64,000 nucleotides of DNA from Palaemon carinicauda (GCF_036898095.1 NC_090730.1:23602356-23666355), one strand, 5' to 3'. Positions 1-12,109 are shown, counted from the stretch's first letter. A program made the numbers and translations. The notes: a model not told the origin generated them from the sequence alone.

Positions 1-119
1 TTCACTACCTCCCATTCCTTACCTCTCTCTATCTCTCTAACAAATGATATCTTTGTTGCTCCTCAAAGTTTCATTTATATTGAAAATCAATCATGATTCA
101 ATTTTCCTTACTTTCTCCA

Positions 120-275
120 ATCTCGCACCATTGGTCACATCGCGGTATTTTCGAAATTTCTGGAAAATCCGCGATATATGTATATACATGGGTTATGAAA
201 AAAATCCGCGAAGTGGTGAATCCGCAATGGTTGAACCGCGAAGTAGCGAGGGCTCACTGTATATAGTATGTATGT
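120..275. repeat. Interspersed repeat fragment with a transposon-terminus-like motif
   Basis: The stretch contains several CCGCG/CGCGG-bearing segments and ends with a motif reading GCGAAGTAGCGAGGGCTCAC before TGTATATA. I recall near-identical motifs (CAGTGAnCCCTCGCTA read inversely) as ends of widespread animal DNA-transposon/MITE families. A related motif (TACAGTCAnCCCTCGATAT) occurs in intron 4 of both protease copies near 13410 and 36310. No terminal inverted partner was found, so the assignment is weak. Confidence 0.35.
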
Positions 276-287
276 ATATATACAGTA

Positions 288-377
288 GATGATGAATGGA
301 GAAGTATTGAATTAAAAGCTCAAGATAGAGACGACTGGCGAAATCTAACCGACGCCCTTTGCGTCAATAGACGTAAG
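288..377 (+). pseudogene. C-terminal tail of a LINE reverse transcriptase ORF (fragment)
   Basis: The plus frame reads DDEWRSIELKAQDRDDW followed by [13 protein letters not shown]. The same tail, with a few substitutions (DDEWRSIELKSQERDDW, then RNLTEALYFNRRG), is encoded on the minus strand at 57485-57600 next to other LINE sequence. It is therefore the end of a retrotransposon ORF2 and not a host exon. The fragment runs straight into a (TA)n tract. The full-length family is not assigned. Confidence 0.6.
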
Positions 378-379
378 AT

Positions 380-420
<41 letters not shown>

Positions 421-466
421 ATGTATAAGAATATATACATATATATATATATATATATACACACAC

Positions 467-525
<59 letters not shown>

Positions 526-539
526 TATATGTATATGTA

Positions 540-618
<79 letters not shown>

Positions 619-660
619 TTACATATGTATACATACAAATATTTAGGTAGCATATATTTT
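378..660. repeat. (TA)n microsatellite
   Basis: Almost pure TA dinucleotide with short ACAC and GTAT interruptions. Open frames here are alternating Tyr/Ile artefacts. Confidence 0.95.
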
Positions 661-700
661 TATATATGTAAATTCTGTACATAGATATAAATATATATTT

Positions 701-2250
701 ATATACATTGTCGAGAATTTTTCTCCGACTTATTGAAAACTAATGATTCTAGGCCCGATGGAATGGGCCGATGATAAGACCTTGAAGAGGTTTGCTTTCC
801 AAAACAAGTCAGGAAAGTTTAAATAAAATATGATCACAAAATTGAGTTTATTACAAAAATAATAATTTAAAAAACACAATGAAAAGTCTCGCAAAATGAG
901 AGTTAAGTCTTCAACCTTACTGTACACGCAGTTACTCGACACTGACAAGAAATTCAAATACAGGCTCTCATGACCTTAGAACACAGTAACCCTCAAGGGG
1001 CTTGCAACATGTGCTCATAAAACTCTAAGTCCACGGTTGGACTAAACAAGGCGAAATTACAATATTACACTGATAGTTCTAGGGCAAATTACATACTAGT
1101 GCCTGCAGAAATCATTTGAGGCATAAAACAAATCCCTAATCCCAGGGATGACAAATTTACAGACAGATAAAAATGAACATAATTCACACTATCAAAGGAA
1201 CCGACCTGGTACCGCGGTAATTAGGAACCAGAGGCAGAGAGACACGCTACAACTCCATAGACAGTACTTACTTAGTTCGGGATTTAGGCAGGAATGGTCG
1301 AGCGTCGTTCAGCATAGCTCAGAGGAAAACTACTGTCTCCCGCACTAATTAACGGGTCCTTGTGAAATGCGCGGGAACTCTCACTTTATTTAATCAACAA
1401 GGGGTTTAATCGAGTTTCTTTATCGAATACAAAACAGAAAAACAGTCAAAGTCTTACGTCAGATTAAAGGATAAACTCAATACTTCGGCTAAAGACCGTA
1501 ATTTGCCAGAATCGAACAAACTAGTGGGTCCTTGGCTCTAAACATATACATCGATAATTTTACCTTCATGAATGAATACAATATCATTTTCGTAAATTGT
1601 AAATAATAAAGACTTTGTTTCTCTGACACCCGCTCCTTCCCCACCAGGTGGTAGAAATTTACACCACAATATCGTCACATATTGGACAGCACTCATTCAT
1701 AGAAACGCCCGCAAGATCTTCCAGTCTTGCCCTAATTTAACGCAACGTTTGTGAAGTTAAATGGCGGGGATTTCGATTGATCAGTTCGAAACTCCCGACA
1801 TACATCAATAAACAATACTATTTAGCTGTATATTTATTCAGTGTAACATCTCAAAATAGGAAGTAGGTAAATCTCGAAGTGGCATTCACATAATTTGCAA
1901 TAAACTATTTGTGCGACGTTAATTTCCATTGATAACCATGCTAACCCCCACCCATCTCTCCCACCCCAATATGGCGGCTGTCTTCACGTACGCACGGGCT
2001 ACCATTGATCGATATGGGTCTCACGGCATCTAATTGTATATCTATGAGTTTCTCTGAGGCTCTAATGAATTTGAAATGATTTAGTCATCAACTGGAGTAA
2101 GCTAATTCTCGCTTGAAATTTCTGAGAATTTAATTAATTCTCACTGACGGCCCACCAAATCTAAACTAATTTAAGTTGAACGTACCACAAATTTAGATTA
2201 ATCATCGCCCGAGGGTAGGCCTACCACAAATCCGAACAAGCCCAGTTCCC
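701..2250. other. No gene recognised
   Basis: AT-rich sequence with no long open frame, no LTR pair and no recognisable domain on either strand. It lies left of the duplicated block and has no counterpart elsewhere in the window that I could find. Confidence 0.6.
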
Positions 2251-2251
2251 G

Positions 2252-2284
<33 letters not shown>
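2252..2284. repeat. (TAA)n microsatellite
   Basis: About eleven uninterrupted copies of the trinucleotide AAT/TAA. Confidence 0.95.
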
Positions 2285-2285
<1 letters not shown>

Positions 2286-2959
2286 TGTTTGGCTGGTTGA
2301 CGTTCTGGTGATCATCTATTCTAATGAAACTGGAACTGAAACCAGACGACTCTAGCCTTTACCCTTTATGATATTTCAATGACTAATAGTTGAGATATTT
2401 TCAAGAATCTTTTTTTTTATGAAATGTTTCAAATAATCTTTCCGGAAAGTCCATATGTAGGGATTTTAGAACCTACTGATTAGTTTTTATTTCATCCATA
2501 GTTCCGATACTCTCCTGAAAATCCAAAATTAAAAGGAAAAATAAAATCTCTCCAACGTTACTATTTTTTTGTAGTTTGCTAAAATTGTGAATGAAAGAAA
2601 ACGAGTTTTAATACCCCTTATAGAAAATGAATCTTACCTAAGATTAGGAGTAACTATGCGCAAAAGAGGTTATCATTTAGATTTTAGACTTATTCTATTC
2701 GCATGACAGCCGTGTATTAAACTTCAAACTGCTATTTGTACGACAACATCTGGTGACGGAATTTAGAACTAAATTAGCTGGCTCCCTTATTTGTTTATAA
2801 TTAAGTCGAGGACGCTCTTAAAATGTGAGTTTAATATTTTTCAGATTTTGATACGTTTTCATCATTTTCTCTGTAACTGTGAAGGATGGGGAGAGAAATG
2901 CAGCAAGTCACCGAAGTCAAAGTTAGGACACTATAGTAAAACAGAGATGAGCAACTCCG

Positions 2960-3875
2960 GCGTCATTTTGGTTGAACCAGAGTCAATAAATTCAGTTTGT
3001 ATTGACTAGGGGTTGAGCCAGAGTCAATATATTCAGTATGTATTGACTCAGGGTTGAACCAGAGTCAATATATTCAGTTTGTATTGACTAGGGGTTGAGC
3101 CAGAGTCAGTATATTCAGTATGTATGAACTTAAGGTTGAGCCAGAGTCAATATATTCAGTATGTATTGACACAGTGTTGAGCCAGAGTCAATATATTCAA
3201 TATATATTAACTCAAGGTTGAGCCAGAGTCAATATATTCAGTATGTATTGACTCAGGGTTGAGTCAGAGTTAATATATTCAGTATGTATTAACTCAGGAT
3301 TGAGCCAGAGTCAATATATTCAGTATGTATTGACTCAGGGTTGAACCAGAGTCAATATATTCAATTTATATTGACTAAGGGTTGAGCCAGAGTCAATATA
3401 TTCAGTATGTATTGCCTCAGGGTTGACCCAGAGTCAATATATACAGTATGTATTGACTCAGGGTTGACCCAGAGTCAATATATACAGTATGTATTGACTG
3501 AGTTGAGCCAGAGTCAATATATTCAGTATATATAAACTCACTGTTGAGCCAGCGTCAATATATTCAGCATGTATTAACTCAAGGTTGAGCCAGAGTCAAT
3601 ATATTCAGTATGTATTGACTTAGAGTTGAACCAGAGTCAATATATTCACTATGTATTAACTCAGGGTTGAGCCAGAGTCAATATATACAGTATATATTAA
3701 CTCAGGGTTGACCCAGAGTTAATATATACAGTATGTATTGACTGAGTTGAGCCAGAGTCAATATATTCAATATGTATTTACTAAGGCTTGAGCCAGAGTC
3801 AATATATCCAGTATGTATTGACGCAGGGTTGAGCCAGAGTAAATATATATAGTATGTATTGACTCAGTGTTGAGT
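2960..3875. repeat. 42-bp hairpin minisatellite, array 1 (about 21 units)
   Basis: Head-to-tail repeats of a roughly 42-bp unit; a 39-bp variant lacks three bases. Each unit begins GTTGAGCCA and contains the inverted arms GAGTCAATA and TATTGACTC separated by about 11 bases (TATTCAGTATG), so each unit can fold into a 9-bp stem. Units differ by scattered substitutions, many of which hit one arm. The array lies 3' of protease copy 1 and has a homologous array at 22005-22795. Confidence 0.9.
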
Positions 3876-4260
3876 CATGAACTCTTGTTCTCGGAAGAAT
3901 TTCTGTGAGACCAGAGTGAGACAATGCGAGACTTGAGTGGCGTCGGTAGAGCTGGAGGACTGTTGTCACTGTAGGAATGCTGTCAAATTCAGTTTCGATA
4001 TAGTTCATTAGGGTCATAAATGTCATGCAAAGTTTATTGAAGTATTTTATATTCAAAGTCAATAGTGATAGTCTAAGAAATGCTTCTCGGTTTTGATTTT
4101 GAGGACATATTTTAAAGTAGCTGTATTCTATATTGCTGTTAATTTTAGCAGGCATTGATTTTTTAGATAACTAGTCAAATTTTCATTACAGGGAATATCT
4201 CTCTTGATATTTTCATTGATTTTAACATAATCTATGAATTAAACTGTTGTTAGATTGAAA
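3876..4260. other. Conserved spacer between minisatellite and SINE, no gene
   Basis: Aligns closely with 22796-23175. A minus-strand frame of about 118 codons spans part of it and the array in both copies. The frame runs into the satellite and shows no domain, so it is not called as a gene. Confidence 0.6.
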
Positions 4261-4261
4261 A

Positions 4262-4535
4262 AGGCGGTGGTGGCCGATGCAGTAACGTCCCTGACTGGTG
4301 TTCGAGTCCCGCTCAAACTCGTTAGTTCCTTTCGTTGCTGACTTTATCATCCATGTGAGCAAAGAATGGAGGGGGGTGGTTTGGGGGAGCCTATAAGTCT
4401 AGCTGCTGAGTCATCCTTGGTCATAGATTGGGTGGAGAGTGGGCTTAAGCACTGGTCATACGTATATATGGTCCGTTTTTAGGGCATTGTCCTGCTTGAT
4501 AGGGCAATGCCACTATCCCTTGTCTCGTATATTAA
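4262..4535 (+). repeat. tRNA-derived SINE, copy 1
   Basis: The head reads GGTGGTGGCCGATGCAGTAA, an A-box-like region, and about 40 bases later GTTCGAGTCCCGCTC, a good RNA polymerase III B box (GTTCGAnTCC). A body of about 230 bp follows, containing AGCTGCTGAGTCATC and GGGCAATGCCACTATCCC. Homologous copies lie at 23175-23482 (plus) and 53886-54196 (minus). The 3' end is truncated relative to the 53.9-kb copy. Confidence 0.8.
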
Positions 4536-5998
4536 TTGCAACAGATCCGATATTGAAATCGGAATACAAAATGATAAAGAATGAACTGAATAAATGAAAG
4601 AAGCAGAATCAAGATTTGGTAATGTTTAACTACATCAGCACGATCATAATGTTAAAACAATCTCATATGATACAATGATAGAATTACCAGCATCTCAATA
4701 CACTAGATACTTCTAAACATTTCAGACATGTGTAAACTTAATGCAAATAAGAAAAGGCTTCCTTGAAGGGCAAAAGAAAAAAAATTAATGGTAAAATTTA
4801 CCAATACATATGGTCACATATGTTTCCCTTAAATGCCAGGCTATAAGAAATACATCTGTCTTAATTCACTTTCTAAAAGCAAACAAATGAAATTACATTA
4901 GAATCATCATTCTTATGAACTATAGAAAGGATTGACTGCCTAACAAAATACAGGAACAAATGTAGAAATTGTTTTCAAATGGGAGGGAAGATAAAAGGAA
5001 GAGAATGACAGGGTTTTAAGCAACTGGCGTTCAATGTCTTTTCAACCGGGCAATGATGTGAAATGAGAGGTAGAGAGGAAAAGACGGGAGCCACTCACTG
5101 TAGATGGTCGTCCCGACAAAATCAGCACGAATTCAACGTGACGTCACACGGGCCAGAAGATCACTCTAAGCAAGCGATGAGAGGCTTATCCTCCTTCCTT
5201 ATCTTCAGCTCAATATTCAGTCGTGATTAATTTAGTAAATTTGTTATATACTATCATACATCATCCGACATTCTATTGTAAATTGCAGTGAATAGGATCA
5301 AATAAGGTATGCTTTTATTACCAGAAAGCTTAAAAATATGAGTTAATTGAATAATCACTTATCATAGTAGAACTTCAAGAAAGCAAAATTATTACATATA
5401 AATAAGAGTTCTCATAAAAGAAAGGCGGTGTTGGGGAAATAAAAAGCCACTTGTCAATCCATAAAGGAGAGGTATCTTGGATACAAGTCATTTCAAAGTG
5501 TTTAGTTTTATTTATTTCTCTTACAAGAAAAGATAAAGTACCGTTTATAAGAAAAACAGTAATAATTGATGATAAGAACTTTGTATTATCAAAATAAACT
5601 AGATTATATGAATAGAAATTTAAGGAAAATTGGAACTTGTTGGATATATCACTTATTAAGTGACATTTTGAAACAACTTAAGTCTTCGTGTCTGTAACAT
5701 TAGATAGATTAAACATTTTCCCTTTAAAAGGGATCAGAACATTAGTTTTCATCTCTTGCTAAAGAAAACTTCCTCAAAATATAGAAATCTTTTGCTGAAA
5801 GTTTAACAAAGTCTCTCAGTCTCAGTGAGCCTTTTGAGGCTGAGATCCCCAGGGTAATCAGATTAGAAATTAGTATTGTTATTGTAATAAGGATAAATAA
5901 TAAAATTTTAAATGCCAATATATTTCATTTATCACAATTGTTCAAAAAGAGGAATGAATAAACAACAAGTTATAAAGAAAAAAATGGTAATTCTATGA
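4536..5998. other. 3' flank of protease copy 1, no gene
   Basis: AT-rich DNA downstream of the copy 1 stop codon, collinear with 23483-23660 joined to 27083-28443. No exon, domain or RNA gene recognised. The AATAAA present in copy 2 (28294-28299, minus) is altered here: the aligned plus-strand text reads TTTCATTTA instead of GATTTATTT, so a different polyadenylation signal would be needed. Confidence 0.6.
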
Positions 5999-6132
5999 TC
6001 AGGAAAATGAAATTAATGCCTGATTGTGTTGACATAATCTCATTAATGTCTGATGTGGTCCATTCGGTGTCCTCCATGGTCTTGGGCAAGTTTGAGAACC
6101 TGCGATGTTTGTAGATATCCAAGAGAGATAGT
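5999..6132 (-). CDS. Copy 1 exon 13: C-terminus, extended
   Basis: Encodes NYLSWISTNIAGSQTCPRP, then 25 extra residues ending ALISFS before TGA at 5999-6001. Copy 2 stops right after TCPRP (TAG where copy 1 has TGG). Confidence 0.85.
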
Positions 6133-6854
6133 CTGAAAAAGATATCACATTAGTAAAATCAATTCATAATAAGATCTTAAAAGAAAACTTTAAATAGATC
6201 AAAGATTAATATTGATTACGTTGGTTGTTCATCTTTTTATCTCTTGTTCATAATATCATTGGCCCAAATATAATTTTTAATCCTTATTTATCTATCTATT
6301 TTTCTATTACCATAATCTTTGACATCTTGTTTCACCTCATTGGCAAAATCACTAGTTTTGAAACTTCCTTTGGTAACATGAATCTCTAGACATGATAATG
6401 ATTCTAATATTAAAGTTATTAAACCTAATCATCTTTTTGTTTGATCTTGAAACCTTATTGTAAGTTCATTTGACAAAGTACTCTTTGCTTTTACTTGTAC
6501 TTGACTGACAATTGATATAGGAACTTGCTCACTGGTTTTATCTTTTGAAAGGTTTAGATTACCCTAAGTCGCATGTTTATTTAATATTTAAAATTGTGCT
6601 GCTCTTTTAATCATATTTTCATTTACTGACGAAATTTTCCTTCTTTTTCACTATCTGTCAATTTAGTATCTATCTCCCTTCGCTTTTATTTTTTTATTTG
6701 ATTAGTTGGTTCTGTTTTCGTGTCAACCTTTATGCTGGACATTGAAAACTTCTTGTTTTGAAAATATTTCCATTCCTCACACTTTCGGTCAGTCATGTAT
6801 CATAAAGGGTCATAAGGAAATTATTCAAACCAAATATCCCGGTATTTCACTTAC

Positions 6855-6984
6855 TGCCTACTCTTGCGTACACTCCAGGACTGTTTGCATCGGCGCAGCC
6901 ATAGCCCCAAGAGACCACTCCAATCACCACCATGAATGTTTGAGCTGTGCTACCTGCAGTCACCATTGGACCACCGGAATCACC
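6855..6984 (-). CDS. Copy 1 exon 12: catalytic Ser
   Basis: Encodes [17 protein letters not shown], then [20 protein letters not shown]. The donor AGTAAGTG gives phase 1, so exon 13 joins as VGNYLSWI, the expected trypsin C-terminal helix. Confidence 0.9.
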
Positions 6985-7392
6985 CTGAAAATGGAAAAAT
7001 CTATTTTGACTCTACTGAAACAAGTTATGTTTGAGTTTGTGATATTTTCTAGTTTACAAGAGAGACTATCGTCACAGATAGTACGAAAGCTGTAAGCTGT
7101 TGGCAAGTTCTAATAAAACACTTAACTTTTCCCTCATTCCTCCATCTATCGCTATGTCTGTTATTGCCAATACTTTCTCTACACTCCTAAAGTAGACTGC
7201 TGCTGTTTGCAGTTTATGAATAGATTTGACTGTCCTTATGACTTTTTGTCTAAAGAATTAAAAGCATTTTTAACTGGGAACATTGAAGTCACACAAGTTC
7301 TTCAGAATGTCTTTAAACATGGTATTCAAAATATGTAGATACTAATCAAGCTTAGTTTTATAATGTAATTCTATTGTTGTGACTCAACAAAC

Positions 7393-7529
7393 CTGACAAG
7401 AATCTTTTCCTCCGGCATCCAATCCAGCACAGATCATGTTACTTGTGATACCACTTAAAAACTGTTGACACCTTGAGTTGGACATTGTTGGAACATCCAC
7501 TTCATAAAGTACTTTAGGTTGACTACCAC
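7393..7529 (-). CDS. Copy 1 exon 11: S1 pocket
   Basis: Encodes GSQPKVLYEVDVPTMSNSRC, then MICAGLDAGGKDSCQ. The Asp of KDSCQ predicts Arg/Lys (trypsin-like) specificity. Confidence 0.9.
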
Positions 7530-7714
7530 CTGTAAAGTAAAATGGTTATATACACAATACTGCACTTGTAACAAAAAATGGAGATAAAAAAAAAAAATAG
7601 TCAATGGCAATTTGTCCCAACATATTTCTTATTTCTTATATACTGAATAATGAAATTTTTAATCAATCAATAAATAGGTTGGTCAAGTCAACCTGCCATT
7701 TCAGGGTAACGGTG

Positions 7715-7830
7715 GCTCAGTGATATTGTTGACTACTCCCTCACACTTTGCGTGTCCTGAGTTCAAGACGCGACAGGTGAGCACCGGGCTACAATCTTCC
7801 TTTGTCTGTGGAAGGATTGAAACCTACAGG
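7715..7830 (+). repeat. Decayed tRNA-like SINE head in copy 1 intron 11
   Basis: GGTGGCTCAGTGAT resembles an A box, and GAGTTCAAGACGCG about 45 bases later a poor B box. The copy 2 counterpart (30105-30220) has GAGTTCAAGTC. Present in both blocks, so older than the duplication. Confidence 0.4.
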
Positions 7831-8728
7831 TCTGCTTCATGATATATCAACAGACATTGCCTTGATTCTCAAGGTCTTATATGAGTAGAAAGTCCTTTGG
7901 GTGACTTAATTGTATAGTTCTTCAAAGTTGTCCTTCCTCAAAGTTTCAAAGAGATTCTCTCAGTCTCATTATTTCCGCTGGAATTATTGCTCTCTTATTT
8001 CTAGGTGATTAATCTTCCTTCGCTTTAATTAGTAAGAATGAATCAACTGCATTTCTTTGGTCCGGGAGTACTCCTTACCTCTTCTCTTGGTTGTGATCAA
8101 AGAAATTCTTCTACTCATTTTCTATGAGTATTATTTTGTCTTTCATTCTGCGATGCTGTCCTATCATATAGACTGGTAACACTTTTCATATATATCTACA
8201 ACTTTATTCTCTAGAAATAAGAAATCTTAATTGAAGGTTCTGTGACTGGTTTGTTCCGCCAGTGCCAAGCTCTGATATTCTCTTCCTACTTAATTTGTCC
8301 TGAGTCATATAACTTCCATCTTTCAAGAGAAGGTTATTATTTTTTTGAGATTGAGCCTTACTCCTGCTTCTCTTTCTTATGATTGTGATTTTCATGTCTG
8401 AGTCTCTTTATAAAGATCTTAGCAAAACTTTAGAAGTAATAATAACAACCTAATCTTATTTCGGCATGATTTTTAAATGCATGATAGAATAAAAGTCTAA
8501 CGCACAGAAAAATTCAAGGATTCTTCACAATTACTAAATTTGGAAACGAAATCGTGTAGTTCCTGGAATCAATTTCTTGAGGGAATAAATAAAAAATAAG
8601 AAAACTCCGTGAATAGAATGTACTGAAGTTACATGTGCAGAATAATTGCTAAGATAATTGACTGATCTTTACTGCTTGAGTTGAACAAAGATTTCACATA
8701 AGTTAAAACTTATTAATAGTGTACAAAC

Positions 8729-8909
8729 CTGACTGTAATGTTCCCCAGCCAGTAACTGTAGCAGTCACATCACTATAGGCATTGCCTGCATCTGGAAGAC
8801 ACACGGGGGCAATCTCGTTGCCTGACGGGAAGGTGAGCAGAGAGGACAGCTTGATCAACGCCATATCGTTGTCAAGAGTGTTTCTGTTGTAACTTGGGTG
8901 CATGATGAT
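8729..8909 (-). CDS. Copy 1 exon 10: catalytic Asp
   Basis: Encodes IIMHPSYNRNTLDNDMALIK (catalytic Asp in DNDMAL), APVCLPDAG and VTGWGTLQSG. Donor GTTTGT is shared with copy 2. Confidence 0.9.
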
Positions 8910-9218
8910 CTGTAACAAGATTGATTGATCTGACTTATTTTCCACATAACATTGGCATAACCTTTGAAAGATATCTGTTATTGTAAAGCCTGTATTTTGA
9001 AATCAGGAAAATTATTCTGTATTGATTTGCACAATTCATTTTAAATTACTTCTTCTTTCAAGGAACAAACAAAGATTTATAGCAATACACCTAGACAGAT
9101 TTTCTGTATAAAAAAGTTCATAGCAAATAGAAGAGCCTTAACTAATTTCATAACTTCTGTTAAAGAGAATTTCTAATAAAATATTTTGCCAGAACTATCA
9201 ACAGGTTTACTGACTTAC

Positions 9219-9312
9219 TCTTGAGGCTTGGATCTTTAGTCTAACCGATGTTTCAGTTAATGTGGAATAGTCGTGTTCTCCAACGACTACATAGACGCTT
9301 GATGCACTGTCT
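9219..9312 (-). CDS. Copy 1 exon 9: protease domain
   Basis: Encodes DSASSVYVVVGEHDYSTL and TETSVRLKIQASR. VVGEHD is the typical trypsin loop before the catalytic Asp exon. Confidence 0.88.
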
Positions 9313-9704
9313 CTGGAAAGGGAATTGGATCGTTGTTAGTAACAATAGTCATTTCTACTTGAAAAGGTCAATATCGCCATAATAAGAATAAACGTTTTCA
9401 ATGAGGAAATGGTACTACATTTTACATTACCTGATTTCTTATAAAATCTTTGAAAATTTATTTATACAATGTTTAATATTTGCAAAAACAGTTATTAGTC
9501 AATACAATCCTCTCTTCAGCAACAAAATAGGGCATCAAACTTGCAAAATTGAATTTAGTCAATATATTCCCATGAAAATTCTTACGCTGCTTCACAGAGT
9601 CATGGATAGGATATCGCCGGAAGTTTTAAATCTCTTTCATAAATAACGAATCTTCCTGAATGAAATATGAGAAATTAGGCCCACCCCAAAAGTAGGCCTC
9701 TTAC

Positions 9705-9873
9705 CCATCGACACAATGAGATGCGGTCAGGATCCACTCATTGGAGATGATAGAACAACCACAATATGGTCTGTTAGATGAAGCTGTTGTCAACGCAACT
9801 TGCCAAGGGTATTCGTGCACTGTTGTCGGTTGGCCTCCAACAATCCTGGTCACTGGGTTTCGTCGGCCACACA
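9705..9873 (-). CDS. Copy 1 exon 8: activation site and catalytic His
   Basis: Encodes CGRRNPVTR/IVGG, then PWQVALTTAS, PYCGCSII and WILTASHCVDG. The usual CGGS is CGCS here, an extra cysteine that copy 2 lacks. Confidence 0.9.
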
Positions 9874-10077
9874 CTGCGCAAGAGAATTAAATGCTTCATT
9901 GTCTCATGTATAGACTGTTTGCTTGTTTATGTTATAGACTGAACTTTAGTTAGATTAGGTGGTTGCTAAGATTAGTAGAAATTATATGATTTTCTCATTT
10001 CATTCGGTTTACTGATTCGGTTAGATTATCTTTAATAAATATGTAACTTTTCATTTGGTTTTCTATAATAAGCCTTG

Positions 10078-10177
<100 letters not shown>

Positions 10178-10287
10178 ATAATCTTACAATTGTGTAAAGA
10201 TTCTATTGTTAATTTTTGTGCCATTTATATGAACATTAGGTAATGGTTAGTCATAATGAAATATGATATTTTATAGTTGCCACAGAT

Positions 10288-10472
10288 ATTCCGGGTGAAA
10301 TAAGCCCCACCCCCTGATGACGTCATAGTCAATCATGTTGTCTCCTGCATTAGCAGTGGTCACAATGCATACTATACCCTTAAAGTGGCTATAAGTTAGT
10401 ATAGCTGCTAACGTGGGAGACAACCTGGTTGTATATGACGTCATCAGGGGTGGGGCTTATTTCGCCTGGAAT
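10288..10472. mobile_element. Foldback MITE-like element in copy 1 intron 7
   Basis: Roughly 40-bp terminal inverted repeats: left ATTCCGGGTGAAATAAGCCC..., right ...GGGCTTATTTCGCCTGGAAT, both containing TGATGACGTCATA. The inner part is also inverted (GTTGTCTCCTGCATTAGCAG against CTGCTAACGTGGGAGACAAC). About 185 bp, non-coding. Copy 2 keeps only the left arm (32880-32927). A clear target duplication was not found. Confidence 0.75.
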
Positions 10473-11513
10473 CTATACAGAGACTTATAGTTAAGGAATA
10501 AAAATAACGTTGAAACCATAAGCAGATATAAATCTATTCTAAGATATTCATATGTAAGAGAATCTACTGATATTGTTGTTTTATTCTTTTAATCTTTTGT
10601 TATCTGAACAATTATCATCAATACACGAAATATCTCGAATTCTTTATTAGCAGCAGTCACTCACTCTTGCATGAATCACATAGAAATACAGAATTTAGCA
10701 AAGACTCCTGTAGTTCTTATAAAATAACGATCGCTGGACAATCCTTTATTATGCATGATAATTGATCTATATTGTTTTGCCTACGGAAATATTTAAGCTC
10801 TTAAACAATAATTTTTTTCTTTTTTTTTTTTGATTCCCGCGACATCTAGATGATAAGAGTAAGAAGAGCAGTACATATAGATTTCCATTTGTTTACGTAA
10901 GAAGAAAATATCTGGAGAAACTCAACAACTCTTATGAAGATAAGAAAAATAAACTTTGATATAGAATCATTAATCATTAATCCTTAAGAGACTGAACCCT
11001 TCTAAGATGCACAGGATTATAAGAAAAAAGCTGAAAAGTAGTTTGGCTTGTTTTAAAAAAAACTGTTATTGTAGCTCCAGTAACCATTCGAAAAAAAAGG
11101 AAATTTAACTCAGAACCTTCAAAAAATAAGAAGATGATTGACTTTAAACTTAAGATTCATTACTTGAAGTAGAATCTTTCATTTGAATTCGCTACGGTAC
11201 TGGATTGTTTGTCTAGTTTCCTGTGCAAGCGTCCTTTGATTGCTTGCAGTTTGTCAACACTGCTTGCCTTGGTTGAAGGATACTTAGAAGCTGAGGAGCG
11301 TCCCTCGAAAGGGAATATGTAGTTTTGGATGCATTAGGATCAAGGTAGATGACGATACTAAAACTGTTTGGGTAGAATTTATAATGGCTTTTTAATATTT
11401 TTTCGTTATTTTCGGTGAAGAAAACTTGATGCGCATTTGTCAGGTAAAGAGCTAGTCAGCGTTATTCAATGCATACACATACAATGGAAATTTGACAGTA
11501 ACTTTGTACTTAC

Positions 11514-11597
11514 GGCATTGTTCAGTTGGTGGTGGTGTTGGTGCTGCTGTTGTTGTTGTAGCTGCTGTTGAAGACGAAGTCGAAATTCCTGTCACAT
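11514..11597 (-). CDS. Copy 1 exon 7: short Thr/Ser-rich linker
   Basis: Twenty-eight codons: DVTGISTSSSTAATTTTAAP then TPPPTEQC. The exon is phase 1-1. The acceptor is TTTCAG; copy 2 has TTTCAC at the same place. Confidence 0.85.
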
Positions 11598-11930
11598 CTG
11601 AAAGAAATATATGATGTTGTAACACTTAAAGAAACCGGGAACACGCAAGGAAGTCGAGGTTTCCCAGGATGGGAATCAGGTTCCTAAAAATAGGAACAAG
11701 AAAGTCATATTGATTCCAGAAAAATGGGAAGAGGAAGAATATTGACGAATATAGGAGGGAAGGAAGCTTTGGATATCTAATGTTAAAATAGCAATAATGA
11801 TGACACTTATTGTTGAATGTATAGAATGTGAAAAATCCAGCCAGCTGAATGAAAAATAAAACATGATCTACAGGACCTTGAGGGCCACCTGTCTGTGAAA
11901 ATGAGACCCTCTATGAGACGTGTTGTTTAC

Positions 11931-12052
11931 CTGAACCTGAGGCTGTAACTGTGCAGGAGAAACCGTATTATCTTCTCCATCCCGATCTAAACTTGACCTG
12001 CATCATGTTGTTTCCACTCGTTTCAGTGAAAGGTGGTTGAGTTCCACAATAC
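11931..12052 (-). pseudogene. Copy 1 exon 6: CUB part 3 with internal stop
   Basis: Encodes YCGTQPPFTETSGNN and, after a TAA at 11968-11970, YGFSCTVTASGS. Copy 2 has TAC at the stop position. Splice sites are intact (CAG acceptor, GTAAAC donor). Confidence 0.88.
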
Positions 12053-12109
12053 CTGTAAAAATAGACCTCTAGATGTACATTTGATAACTAAGTTTTGTTT
12101 TGAAGTGCG

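Noticed and set aside
1148..1348. 66-codon frame in the left flank
   Set aside because: Length expected by chance; composition not protein-like.
3799..4155. 118-codon minus frame next to the minisatellite, with a 115-codon counterpart at 22725-23072
   Set aside because: Conserved only because the block is duplicated; it ends inside the satellite and shows no domain or splice signal.
6706..7095. Plus-strand frame of 129 codons over exon 12, repeated at 29121-29492
   Set aside because: Antisense shadow of protease exon 12.
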